The position numbers were made by a program, and so were the translations under genes. 26,834 nt of DNA, taken from the NCBI GenBank assembly GCA_017577895.1, contig PKQY01000026.1, positions 1 to 26,834 on the forward strand, given 5' to 3'. Shown in pieces: positions 15,473 through 24,133 of the stretch. This DNA comes from Bacillota bacterium (GTDB taxonomy: Bacteria > Bacillota > Bacilli > ZCTH02-B2). The notes below the pieces were generated by a model. The model was given only the letters and a program-made list of their open reading frames with translations, made no database searches and was not told the DNA's origin. Positions within the stretch are counted from its first letter, which is position 1; every line of letters begins with the position of its first letter.

Positions 15473-15503
15473 CACCGAAGATACCTTTCTTCATATAAGT
15501 ATT

Positions 15504-15521
15504 AATGACAATACCGTCATT
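15504..15521 (+). repeat. Small inverted repeat between cotE and the amidoligase gene
   Basis: AATGAC (15504-15509) and GTCATT (15516-15521) are perfect inverted copies with a 6-base spacer. They lie just after CATATAAGTA (15492-15501), which loosely resembles a mother-cell sigma -10. This could mark the promoter region of the next gene, but the evidence is weak. Confidence 0.35.
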
Positions 15522-15598
15522 CACCCAGGTTTACCTCAGCACTTCTCGTTTCGCAGGCCAGGCAGCGGCGTCCGCATGGGCCGGCGGCGGGGGAGGGG

Positions 15599-16969
15599 AT
15601 GGAGTTGCAAGGGTTCGTCCTGCATCGCAACCGAACGGAACTGGCGGAAAAAGCCCGGGAGGAAGGGCTGATGGAAGGAGGATTCGATGGTCCCATTGAA
15701 GGAGACATCATCATGCAATGGGATCAATACGTGACGACGCACCCGGCGCTGTACTTGCTGAATCGAAAGGAAGCGGTGCAACAGGTGGCGGATACGGCCG
15801 TCTGCCGCCGTTTGTTGCAACTGAACGGGATTCCGTCGATGATGGAACAATCGTCCAACTGGACGCGAAAATATTACATCGCGTTGTTTCAGTATGAAGT
15901 GATGGGGGTGTATTTGTTTCAAAAACCGTTCTGGCAAAAAAAAGCGATTCCTCAGCGCGGCATCTTTGTTCCCAAAAGCAAATACACGGCGGAAATCCGG
16001 CGGGCCATCCGTTTGGCCATCTCGGCATTATATGCCGTCGGCTTGGATTTTGGCGGAGTTGTCGTGGGCGTTCCTTCTTCCCGGTCGCTGAAAATTATGC
16101 ACATTGAGGCCACTCCCCGCGAGACGCCGTTGTTAGTGGAACGGTACGTCCGCACCTTTTCCCGTTTTTGTCGTCAGTTGTCGGCACAGGAAGAGCCGGT
16201 ATTGGGGACCGACATTGAGTTTTTGTTGGTGGATCGGGATGGCCAATTGGTGCCGGCGTCCCAATTTTTCCCTTATCAGGGATGGGCGGGGTATGACGCC
16301 TACCGGGATCCCCAAAATCGAGCCGTGCACCCCATCGCGGAACTGCGGCCCCGGCCCAGTCGTCATCCGCTGCAGTTGTATCGGAATTTGTACGCGGCGA
16401 TGAAACTGGCATATAAAAGGGTGAAGGACGCCAATTTGGCTTGGCTGGCGGGAAATCAGCCCATTGCCCATTTGCCCATTGGCGGCCACCTGCATTTCAG
16501 CCAGGTGCCGCTGCATTTTTTGTTGATTCGCGTGCTGGATGAATATTTGGCTTTGCCTTTTCGGATTTTGGAGGATCCGCGGGGGGTGTCCCGTCGTCCG
16601 CGGTACGGCATGTTGGGCGATGTGCGCAACAAAGCTCACGGTTTTGAGTATCGGACATTATCCAGCTTTATTTATACGCCGAAAATTACGTTGGCCACTT
16701 TCACTTTGGCGAAATTTCTCGTTCAACACCACATGAAATTGCCCGTTGGTGCTTTTTTGCGGCCGGAGGTGTTGCAGGCGTATTATCGCGGCAACGGGGC
16801 GGAATTGTACTCGCTGGCCGAAGAAAAAATGACCTTGGTGGAATCGTTGCCCGAATTTGAATCCATTCGCCAGCAAGTGGCGCCGTTGTTTCAAAGGGTG
16901 CGGGAAGGCGCACCGATGGACGAGAAGCAGGACATTCGACCGGCCTGGCGGTTTCCCCTGACCCGTTGA
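15599..16969 (+). CDS. Putative amidoligase-domain protein (phiEco32-like COOH-NH2 ligase type) with ATP-grasp-like N-terminal region
   Basis: The protein has 456 residues. The C-terminal part (about 200-400) has the glutamine-synthetase-like COOH-NH2 ligase pattern: GTDIEFLL (203-210), AELRPRPS (247-254), GGHLHFS (295-301), DEYLALPF (314-321), RYGMLGDVR (335-343) and EYRTLSSF (350-357). Such enzymes join a carboxylate to an amine using ATP. The first 190 residues resemble the two ends of an ATP-grasp domain: NRKEAVQQVADTAVCRRLL then NGIP (55-79), and AVGLDFGGVVVG followed by MHIEATPRE (146-175). The nucleotide-binding middle seems shortened. ATG 15599 is very close to GGGAGG (15591-15596). 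TTG 15605 would be better spaced. The substrate is unknown; a place right after cotE hints at a spore coat or peptide modification role, which is inference. Confidence 0.8.
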   Translation: MELQGFVLHRNRTELAEKAREEGLMEGGFDGPIEGDIIMQWDQYVTTHPALYLLNRKEAVQQVADTAVCRRLLQLNGIPSMMEQSSNWTRKYYIALFQYEVMGVYLFQKPFWQKKAIPQRGIFVPKSKYTAEIRRAIRLAISALYAVGLDFGGVVVGVPSSRSLKIMHIEATPRETPLLVERYVRTFSRFCRQLSAQEEPVLGTDIEFLLVDRDGQLVPASQFFPYQGWAGYDAYRDPQNRAVHPIAELRPRPSRHPLQLYRNLYAAMKLAYKRVKDANLAWLAGNQPIAHLPIGGHLHFSQVPLHFLLIRVLDEYLALPFRILEDPRGVSRRPRYGMLGDVRNKAHGFEYRTLSSFIYTPKITLATFTLAKFLVQHHMKLPVGAFLRPEVLQAYYRGNGAELYSLAEEKMTLVESLPEFESIRQQVAPLFQRVREGAPMDEKQDIRPAWRFPLTR

Positions 16970-16985
16970 ACCGTTATGGTATAAT
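16958..16985 (+). promoter_or_regulatory. Extended -10 promoter of mutS-mutL
   Basis: CTGACC (16958-16963), a 16-base spacer and a perfect TATAAT (16980-16985) preceded by TGG, an extended -10. The -35 lies inside the last codons of the amidoligase gene, so mutSL has its own start 33 bases before the mutS ATG. Confidence 0.7.
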
Positions 16986-17017
16986 ACAGGCAAAAAGAGA
17001 CAGCGAGGCGAAGAAAC

Positions 17018-19666
17018 ATGGGCTTGGCGAAACGGAAAAGCGACGGCAAGTTGACACCGATGATGGAACAATACATGACAATCAAACAATCCCATCGCGA
17101 TGCCTTGTTGTTTTTTCGCCTGGGCGACTTTTACGAACTGTTTTTTGACGATGCGCTCCTGGTGTCAGAGCTCCTCGGTTTGACGTTGACAAGCCGGGGC
17201 ACGTTGGGGGATGAGCCCATCCCCATGTGCGGCGTTCCGTATCACGCAGCCGATACATACATCGAACAGTTGATTGAACACGGACATAAAGTGGCCATTT
17301 GCGAACAAATGGAAGATCCGAAAGTGGCCAAAGGCGTCGTACGCCGCGAAGTGGTGCGGATCATTACCCCCGGCACGTGGTTGGGGTATGAGGAAAAGGG
17401 CAACAACTACATTTGTTCGATTTTTCCCGAAAAGGATGCCTTTTTTCTGGCGGTCGGCGATTTTGCCACCGGTGAATTGGAACTCATCCGGCAATCGTTG
17501 TCGGTGGACAGTCTACTGGACGAATGCATCCGCTATCGGCCCAGCGAAATTTTATTGCCGTCGGCGTTGTCGGCCCATGTTCGTCAGGAGTTGGAACGGC
17601 AATTTAAAGGGTTGATCACGACGGTCGAGCCGCCAGAAGCCGACCGTTGCCGCCAATTGTTGGACGCTTGGCTGCTTCAGGCGCCGGATTTGCCAACGGC
17701 AGGGGTACAAGCCATCGGTCAGCTGTTGCATTATTGGCAGTCGACGCAAAAACGGGTGTTGCACCATTTTCAGCTGTCGTTGGTGGAACCGGCCCAATAT
17801 TTGCGGATGGACGGCTTTACCGTCCGCAATCTGGAACTGTTTGAACGGCTGTCGGGCGAAAAAAAGGGGACGCTCTTGCATCATTTGGATCGGACGGCCA
17901 CCATGATGGGGGCCCGGCGCTTGCGGCAATGGTTGGCCAAGCCCTTGGTCCGGCGGGAGGAGATCGAACGGCGTTTGGACGCCGTCAGTGAATTGGCGGC
18001 TGACGCGTTGCGGCGGGAAGAAATACGGAGGGGACTGCGGGGGATTGCGGATTTGGAGCGGATTGCCACCCGCGTCGCCATGGGGACGGCGACCCCGAAA
18101 GATTTGTTGGCCCTCAAAGATTCGTTGGCCCTCATCCCCCGCTTGCGGGCTTGTTGTGATTCCCCCACGACGCCGACCTTGCGGGAAATGGCAAAACAGC
18201 TGGATCCGTGTGAAACGGTACACGACCTCATCGAACGGGCCATCGACCCCGATGCGCCGGCACAATTTCAAGAAGGACGGGTCATTCGGGACGGGTACGA
18301 TCCCCAATTGGACGAACTGCGGCAAGTGGCCCGGCAAGGCAAGGACTGGATGGTCCAGTTGGAGGCCAAAGAACGGGAACGCACCGGCATCAAGTCGTTG
18401 AAAGTCGGTTTTCACCAAGTGTTTGGCTACTATATCGAGGTGACGAAAGCGAATTTGTCGTTGGTGCCGCAGGAACGTTACCATCGGAAACAGACGTTGG
18501 CCAATGCCGAACGGTACGTGACAGAAGAGCTGAAAGAACGGGAACGGCTCATCTTAGAAGCGGAAGAAAAGCTGGCGGTGTTGGAACAACAGCGGTTCGA
18601 CGAAGTGCGGGAGCAAGTCGCGCAACAGACCCATCGCCTGCAGACGTTGGCCCGGCAGTTGGCGGTATTGGACGTCTATGCCACCTTTGCGGAAATCAGC
18701 GTGCAAGAGCGATATGTCCGGCCGGTGTTTACCGACGAATTGTCCATCGACATCGTCGAAGGCCGGCACCCCGTCGTGGAACAAATGTTGCCCGACGGCA
18801 GTTTCGTCGCCAACGACACGCGAATGGACGAACAGACGCGCATTTTTCTGATTACCGGCCCGAACATGGCGGGCAAAAGCACCTACATGCGTCAAGTGGC
18901 CCTCATGGCCATCATGGCTCAAATGGGTTGCTTCGTTCCGGCGACCCATGCCCGATTGCCCATTTTCGACCAGTTGTTCACCCGAATCGGCGCGTCGGAT
19001 GACTTGGCCAGCGGGCAAAGTACGTTCATGGTCGAAATGAACGAAATTCGGTTGACGACGACGCAGGCGACGAGAAACAGTCTGGTGATCATCGACGAAT
19101 TGGGGCGGGGGACCTCGACGGAAGACGGAATGGCCATTGCCCGGGCGGTCATCGAATATTTGCACGACGAGATCGGCTGTTTGGCCTTCGTGTCGACCCA
19201 TTATCACGAGCTGGCGGCGCTGGAAGAAACCCTTTCGGCGTTAAAAAACGTCAGCATGGCCGTTGAAGAGACCGACACCGAAGTGCTTTTTTTGCGCCGG
19301 TTGGTGGACGGGCCTGCCAACAAAAGTTACGGCATTTATTGCGCCAAGTTGGCCGGCTTGCCGCCTTCCATCATCGCCCGGGCCGAAGAATTGTTGGCCC
19401 AAGGAGCGGTTCAGGAAGTGGCGGTGTCTCATAGCTTAGGACATGCCCCTGCGGCTGACGATACGGGAGCGGCCGCCAATACGGGTGACCGGGAAGAAGG
19501 AGGGGAATACGAGCAACTGAGCCTGTTTGCCGAACCGGATGAGGTCAAGGAAACGTTGGGACAACAGATCATCGAGCACTTGAAGCGACTCGACTTGGAT
19601 CGGACAACCCCGCTGGATGCGCTGAAATTGTTGTATCAATGGAAGCGAAAAGGAGGATGGCTGTAA
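17018..19666 (+). CDS. mutS: DNA mismatch repair protein MutS
   Basis: MutS recognises base mismatches and small loops and recruits MutL. The protein has 882 residues. The mismatch-reading F-x-E motif is F38-Y39-E40 (LGDFYELF). The ATPase has Walker A GPNMAGKST at 614-622, VEMNEIRLTTTQAT, the Walker B segment DELGRGTSTEDGMAIA and STHYHEL. A low-complexity linker (about 805-830) leads to QLSLF at 833-837, a good match to a sliding-clamp-binding motif, then a helical C-terminal tail. The start is ATG 17018 behind GAGGCGAAG. The promoter is at 16958-16985. mutL begins around the mutS stop, so both are made from one transcript, with miaA and hfq probably further along it. Confidence 0.98.
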   Translation: MGLAKRKSDGKLTPMMEQYMTIKQSHRDALLFFRLGDFYELFFDDALLVSELLGLTLTSRGTLGDEPIPMCGVPYHAADTYIEQLIEHGHKVAICEQMEDPKVAKGVVRREVVRIITPGTWLGYEEKGNNYICSIFPEKDAFFLAVGDFATGELELIRQSLSVDSLLDECIRYRPSEILLPSALSAHVRQELERQFKGLITTVEPPEADRCRQLLDAWLLQAPDLPTAGVQAIGQLLHYWQSTQKRVLHHFQLSLVEPAQYLRMDGFTVRNLELFERLSGEKKGTLLHHLDRTATMMGARRLRQWLAKPLVRREEIERRLDAVSELAADALRREEIRRGLRGIADLERIATRVAMGTATPKDLLALKDSLALIPRLRACCDSPTTPTLREMAKQLDPCETVHDLIERAIDPDAPAQFQEGRVIRDGYDPQLDELRQVARQGKDWMVQLEAKERERTGIKSLKVGFHQVFGYYIEVTKANLSLVPQERYHRKQTLANAERYVTEELKERERLILEAEEKLAVLEQQRFDEVREQVAQQTHRLQTLARQLAVLDVYATFAEISVQERYVRPVFTDELSIDIVEGRHPVVEQMLPDGSFVANDTRMDEQTRIFLITGPNMAGKSTYMRQVALMAIMAQMGCFVPATHARLPIFDQLFTRIGASDDLASGQSTFMVEMNEIRLTTTQATRNSLVIIDELGRGTSTEDGMAIARAVIEYLHDEIGCLAFVSTHYHELAALEETLSALKNVSMAVEETDTEVLFLRRLVDGPANKSYGIYCAKLAGLPPSIIARAEELLAQGAVQEVAVSHSLGHAPAADDTGAAANTGDREEGGEYEQLSLFAEPDEVKETLGQQIIEHLKRLDLDRTTPLDALKLLYQWKRKGGWL

Positions 19667-19668
19667 CG

Positions 19669-21669
19669 ATGCCCCGCATTGCTGTTTTGCCGGAACAGGT
19701 GGCCAATCAAATTGCCGCCGGCGAAGTCATCGAACGGCCGGCATCGGTGGTCAAGGAACTGGTGGAAAATGCGATTGACGCCGGCAGCACCCAAATCGAC
19801 GTGCGGGCGGAAGAAGCCGGGCTGACACTCATTGAAGTGCGGGACAACGGTTCGGGGATTGAACCGGATGAATGTTTGCTGGCTTTTGAACGACACGCCA
19901 CCAGCAAAATCCGTTCGTCCAAAGACTTGTTCCGCATTGCCACCCTCGGCTTTCGGGGGGAAGCGCTGGCCAGTATCGCCGCCGTTTCCAAGCTGCGGAT
20001 GATCACGGCCACCTCCACGGAGCGGCCTGGTGTCCAAGTGGTTCTCGAAGGCGGGGAAGTCCGGGAACAGCAGCCGGTAGCAGCCGCGCGGGGCACGACG
20101 GTACAAGTGCGGGACTTGTTTTACAATACACCGGCGCGGTTGAAATACTTGAAATCTCAACAGACGGAACTGGCCCACATCCACGACGTGTTGGCCCGTC
20201 TGGCGTTGGGGCATCCGGACATCGCTTTTCGTTTCCATCATCAAGGTCGCCTCGTATTTTCCACTGACGGAGACGGCCGACTGTTGCACGTCATTCATGC
20301 CTTATACGGGTTGGCGACGAGCCGCGAGATGATCGGTTTTCGGGAAGAGACGCCGGATTTCGAAGTGACGGGTTACATCAGTAAACCGGTCATCAGCCGT
20401 TCCAACCGGTCCCACATTTATTGGATTGTCAACGGTCGGGCCATCAAAAGCGTCCCCTTGACCCATGCTTTGCTGGAAGCGTATCACACGTTGCTCATGC
20501 AGCGCCGTTATCCGATTGCCGTCATTCATTTGCGAATGGATCCCCAATTGGTGGACGTCAATGTGCATCCGGCTAAATTGGAAGTTCGGTTCAGCAAGGA
20601 AGCGGAGTTGGTGTCTTGCATCAAGGAAGCAGTGCGCCGCGCTTTGCGGCAAGAACCCCTCATCCCCCAGCCGATGGTGAAAAAGACGCGTCCGTCCCCC
20701 GCCAGCGTACAGATGCAGCTGGAACTGATGCGTCCGCCGGCTTCCGTCCCGGAGGCCAACGTTCGACGGGCGCCGTCTTCCCATCAGCGAACATCGCCAG
20801 CCGCCCAACCTGCTGACAGATCTGGGGTGGCTTGGTCGAAAAACCAAACGGCCCAATCTGAACATCCGCCGCGGGAATCTTCTCAGCAGCCAGTGGAGGT
20901 CGTTCAGGAAAGCCCTGTGTTGCATTTGCCGTACCACCGGTCCGAAGCCACAAACCTCCGATTGTGCGCCGCAGAACACGCCGAAGCGGGCTCAGAATTG
21001 GATGGAGAGGGCGGCAGGGGCGAACACGCGGCGGCACCGCATTCCGGCCAAACCGGTCAGTTGCCCGAACTCTATCCATTGGGGCAGTTTCACGGCACAT
21101 ATATTTTGGCGCAAAACGAAAACGGGCTGTATTTGATCGATCAACACGCCGCCCAGGAGCGCATCTTTTACGAACAATTGGCAGAACAGGCCCATGCCGT
21201 TGATGTCCAGCGGCAGCCGCTGCTCATCCCTTTGACCGTTCATTTGCATCCGAAGGAAGCCAGTTTATTGAACGAATTATGGACGTTGCGAAAAGAGGAA
21301 ATACTAAAGTTAGGACTGGAATTAGAACCGTTTGGGCAGCACACGTTTTTGGTACGGTCTTATCCGAGTTGGATTCCGGCGTCGGAAGAAGACACCTGGC
21401 TGCAACAGTTGTTCCAGCTGCTGCTCGATGCGGCCGCAGACACGGAACCAGGTCGCTTGAGCATTCGGGATGTGTGGGATGAACTGTTGAAAAGCGTGGC
21501 CTGCAAAAAAGCCATCAAGGCCAATCGGCATTTAAGCGTGGAAGAGATGACCCGGTTGCTGGACGACTTGCGCCGGGCCCAGCAACCGTATACGTGTCCC
21601 CACGGCCGGCCGGTACTCATTCTCTTTACTCCGAACCAAATCAAGCGCATGTTTAAACGTCTCGTCTAA
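19669..21669 (+). CDS. mutL: DNA mismatch repair protein MutL (endonuclease type)
   Basis: MutL links mismatch recognition to strand removal. The protein has 666 residues. The N-terminal GHKL ATPase (about 1-330) has VVKELVENAIDAG, DNGSGI and TLGFRGEAL. A linker rich in Pro, Gln and Ala (about 340-455) joins the C-terminal nuclease domain. Endonuclease motifs are DQHAAQERIFYE at 491-502, ACKKAIKA near 611 and CPHGRP at 643-648, so this is a nicking MutL, as in bacteria without MutH. QPLLIP at 516-521 fits a clamp-binding motif. I chose ATG 19669 (MPRIAVLPEQ). AGGAGG at 19651-19656 is 12 bases away; ATG 19657 is too close to it. The start lies two bases after the mutS stop. Confidence 0.97.
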   Translation: MPRIAVLPEQVANQIAAGEVIERPASVVKELVENAIDAGSTQIDVRAEEAGLTLIEVRDNGSGIEPDECLLAFERHATSKIRSSKDLFRIATLGFRGEALASIAAVSKLRMITATSTERPGVQVVLEGGEVREQQPVAAARGTTVQVRDLFYNTPARLKYLKSQQTELAHIHDVLARLALGHPDIAFRFHHQGRLVFSTDGDGRLLHVIHALYGLATSREMIGFREETPDFEVTGYISKPVISRSNRSHIYWIVNGRAIKSVPLTHALLEAYHTLLMQRRYPIAVIHLRMDPQLVDVNVHPAKLEVRFSKEAELVSCIKEAVRRALRQEPLIPQPMVKKTRPSPASVQMQLELMRPPASVPEANVRRAPSSHQRTSPAAQPADRSGVAWSKNQTAQSEHPPRESSQQPVEVVQESPVLHLPYHRSEATNLRLCAAEHAEAGSELDGEGGRGEHAAAPHSGQTGQLPELYPLGQFHGTYILAQNENGLYLIDQHAAQERIFYEQLAEQAHAVDVQRQPLLIPLTVHLHPKEASLLNELWTLRKEEILKLGLELEPFGQHTFLVRSYPSWIPASEEDTWLQQLFQLLLDAAADTEPGRLSIRDVWDELLKSVACKKAIKANRHLSVEEMTRLLDDLRRAQQPYTCPHGRPVLILFTPNQIKRMFKRLV

Positions 21670-21677
21670 TGTCCAGC

Positions 21678-21696
21678 CAGCGGCGGCCATCCGCTG
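21678..21696 (+). repeat. Hairpin between mutL and miaA
   Basis: CAGCGG (21678-21683) and CCGCTG (21691-21696) are a perfect 6-bp stem, and CCAGC/GCTGG lie outside it. No T-run of more than three bases follows, so it is not a convincing terminator. It may be a pause or processing structure. Confidence 0.4.
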
Positions 21697-21750
21697 CTCT
21701 TTGCTGGCGTGCCGTAGGAACGAAGGGATGTTCGCAAGGAGGAGCCGGAG

Positions 21751-22704
21751 GTGAAAAAACCGCTCTTGGTCATTGTCGGGCCGACTGCGGTCGGCAAAAC
21801 CGATTTGAGCATCCACCTGGCCCGGCAATTCGACATGGAAATCGTCTCGGCGGATTCGATGCAAGTGTACATCGGGATGGATATCGGAACGGCCAAAGTG
21901 TCACCCGAAATCCGCCGGGAAATTCCCCACCATTTAATCGACATTTGTTATCCGGATGAACCGTATTCGGTGGCCCAGTTCCAGCGGGATGCGGTGCGGG
22001 CCATTGAGGACATTCACAGGCGGCAAAAGGTGCCGCTTATGGTCGGAGGCACCGGCCTGTACGTCCGTTCGGTGACGCACGGGTATTTATTTTCGGATGC
22101 GCCAAAAGATGAAACCCTCCGCAACAAGTGGAAAGCGTTTTATCAAACCCACGGCCCGCAAGCGCTTTATGCCCAACTGGCCGCCCGGGATCCCGAGACG
22201 GCCCAGCGGCTTCATCACAATGACGTCAAACGCATCATTCGGGCCTTGGAAGTGCAGGAGTTGACCGGTGTGCCTTTCAGCCGGTGGCGGCAACAGCAAG
22301 CCGAACAACAGCCTTGGTATGACGTGTTGACCATCGGCTTATGGATGGAACGGTCGTTGTTGTATGAACGCATCAACCGCCGGGTAGACCGCATGTTGGA
22401 ACAGGGCCTGGTGGAAGAAGTGGCCGGTTTGTTGGCCAAAGGGTACGATGAATCCTTGCCTTCGATGCAAGGGTTGGGGTATAAAGAAATTATCGCCTAT
22501 CTCAAAGGCCGCTGGACGTTGGAACAAGCCGTGGCGGAATTGAAAAAACGGACACGGCGTTTTGCGAAACGGCAATACACGTGGTTTCGAAGACAACATG
22601 ATGTACATTGGTTTGAAGTCGGAGAAGAAGGGTGGATGGCGAATTTTCCAGAAATTCAACAGCTCGTGGCAGGAAAATTCTATGCAACTGACGAATATAC
22701 ATGA
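21751..22704 (+). CDS. miaA: tRNA dimethylallyltransferase
   Basis: MiaA transfers the dimethylallyl group to A37 of tRNAs reading U-starting codons, giving the i6A that MiaB then methylthiolates. The protein has 317 residues. It begins MKKPLLVIVGPTAVGKTDLS with the P-loop GPTAVGKT at 10-17. SADSMQVYIGMDIGTAK and VGGTGLYVRSV follow, and the C-terminal TRRFAKRQYTWFRRQ is the conserved tRNA-contacting segment. The start is GTG 21751 with AAGGAGGAG at 21736-21744. It sits between mutL and hfq, an order shared with many bacteria including E. coli (mutL-miaA-hfq). Its stop codon lies within the first arm of the hfq leader repeats. Confidence 0.97.
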   Translation: MKKPLLVIVGPTAVGKTDLSIHLARQFDMEIVSADSMQVYIGMDIGTAKVSPEIRREIPHHLIDICYPDEPYSVAQFQRDAVRAIEDIHRRQKVPLMVGGTGLYVRSVTHGYLFSDAPKDETLRNKWKAFYQTHGPQALYAQLAARDPETAQRLHHNDVKRIIRALEVQELTGVPFSRWRQQQAEQQPWYDVLTIGLWMERSLLYERINRRVDRMLEQGLVEEVAGLLAKGYDESLPSMQGLGYKEIIAYLKGRWTLEQAVAELKKRTRRFAKRQYTWFRRQHDVHWFEVGEEGWMANFPEIQQLVAGKFYATDEYT

Positions 22705-22758
22705 AGCGATGTTTCATGTTTCATTTTACGGATCATGAAACAAGCGCGCTTTTTGACA
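22700..22758 (+). other. hfq leader with competing inverted repeats
   Basis: CATGAA (22700-22705), GTTTCATG (22711-22718) and CATGAAAC (22734-22741) can pair in two exclusive ways: first with second (6 bp) or second with third (8 bp). The stem of the second pairing is followed by AAGCGCGCTTTTT (22742-22754). This looks like a weak terminator or attenuator between miaA and hfq. The first arm overlaps the miaA stop codon, so translation of miaA could affect the choice. Any function is inference. Confidence 0.45.
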
Positions 22759-22785
22759 ATCAGGAAATAATGGGAGGAACTACAT

Positions 22786-23046
22786 ATGAAACAAGTGGTC
22801 AACGTGCAAGATACGTTTTTGAATCAAGTGCGAAAAGAAAACATCCCGGTGACGGTGTATTTGACCAATGGTTATCAATTGAAAGGCTACGTCCGTTCGT
22901 TCGACAATTTTACCGTGGTCATTGAATCCGACGGCAAACAACAAATGATTTATAAACACGCCATTTCGACGTTCCATCCGGCCAGACCGGTCAATTTGTA
23001 CCAGCCGCAAGAAGCGAAAGGCACGGAGGAATCGGCGACGACGTAA
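22786..23046 (+). CDS. hfq: RNA-binding protein Hfq
   Basis: Hfq is an Sm-like hexameric RNA chaperone. The protein has 86 residues. Sm1 is seen in NVQDTFLNQVRKENIPVTVY and YQLKGYVRSFDNFTVV. Sm2 is YKHAISTFHP, the Hfq signature. The start is ATG 22786 with GGGAGG at 22772-22777. The order miaA-hfq is conserved widely. In Firmicutes the role of Hfq in sRNA pairing is limited compared with enteric bacteria. The upstream 81 bases hold competing hairpins. The C-terminal tail is short, as expected for Gram-positive Hfq. Confidence 0.98.
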   Translation: MKQVVNVQDTFLNQVRKENIPVTVYLTNGYQLKGYVRSFDNFTVVIESDGKQQMIYKHAISTFHPARPVNLYQPQEAKGTEESATT

Positions 23047-23118
23047 TGGCAGCAAATACAGTCCCGGACGCCGCAGGCAGATGCTGGATGACCCACGGGC
23101 GAAGGGGTGGAAGGGCTG

Positions 23119-24069
23119 ATGTCAACGCATCGCATCCAGATCAAGTTGACTTCCGCCAAAGAAAAACCGATTCCAAGCAATGCCTTCCGGTCCGGTGATG
23201 AATCTTTGCCACAAAACGAAGAAGAAGCCGAACATCTTTGGCAGTTTCATCACGCATCGCGCCATTTGAAGTCGCTGATTGGACTGGAAAATGTCAAACG
23301 CATCGCGTATGAAATATTCGCCCTTTATTGGATGAACCGGCAGCGGGAACAATGGGGATTGAAACACGAGCCGCACGTCTTACATATGATCTTTCATGGG
23401 AATCCGGGAACGGGGAAGACGACCGTAGCCCGGATTTTTGGCCAGATGTTCCGAGAATTAGGAATTCTTGAAAAAGGGCATCTGGTGGAAGTGGAACGGG
23501 CCGACCTCGTCGGAGAATATGTCGGGCATACGGCACAAAAAACCCGCGAGCAAGTGAAAAAAGCCTTGGGCGGCATTTTGTTCATCGACGAAGCGTACTC
23601 GTTGGCCCGCGGGGGAGAAAAAGACTTCGGCAAAGAAGCCATTGACACCCTCGTCAAGGCCATGGAAGATTACCGGAATGAGTTTATTTTGATTTTAGCC
23701 GGCTATTCGCAAGAAATGAAACATTTTTTAGCGGCCAATCCCGGTTTGCCGTCCCGTTTTCCGATTCAAGTGGCGTTTGCCGATTACACGGTTCCCCAAT
23801 TATTGGAAATCGCCGAAGTCATGTATGCCGAGCGGGATTATCGGTTGTCAAAAGAAGCCCGGCGGAAGTTGAAGGACCGGTTGGAAGCCGCGTGCCGCTG
23901 GTCATTGACATTGCCGAGCAACGCCCGGCTGGTACGCAATTTGGTCGAACAATCCATCCGTAATCAGGCCGTACGGCTCATTCGCCAAGCGGTCTGGACC
24001 CGCGAAAATTTGATGACCATTTTGCCGGAAGACATCCCGTGGGACGTGCAAGAGGGTGTCACATCGTAA
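23119..24069 (+). CDS. spoVK: Stage V sporulation protein K, CbxX/CfqX-type AAA ATPase
   Basis: SpoVK is an AAA protein needed for late spore maturation in B. subtilis; its biochemical target is unknown. The protein has about 316 residues. Walker A GNPGTGKT is at 94-101, VEVERADLVGEYVGHTAQKT carries the substrate-pore region, Walker B ILFIDEAYSLA is near 153-163, and LPSRFP is the arginine-containing segment after sensor 1. I chose ATG 23119 with AAGGGGTGG at 23102-23110; GTG 23107 lies within that ribosome site. It follows hfq as in B. subtilis. hflX, which follows spoVK there, is not present; ynbB comes next. Confidence 0.93.
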   Translation: MSTHRIQIKLTSAKEKPIPSNAFRSGDESLPQNEEEAEHLWQFHHASRHLKSLIGLENVKRIAYEIFALYWMNRQREQWGLKHEPHVLHMIFHGNPGTGKTTVARIFGQMFRELGILEKGHLVEVERADLVGEYVGHTAQKTREQVKKALGGILFIDEAYSLARGGEKDFGKEAIDTLVKAMEDYRNEFILILAGYSQEMKHFLAANPGLPSRFPIQVAFADYTVPQLLEIAEVMYAERDYRLSKEARRKLKDRLEAACRWSLTLPSNARLVRNLVEQSIRNQAVRLIRQAVWTRENLMTILPEDIPWDVQEGVTS

Positions 24070-24133
24070 CCATCCACATCTTCACGTAGTGAATGCAACA
24101 AGATTTGTCGCATGAAGGAGTACGAGGAATTCC

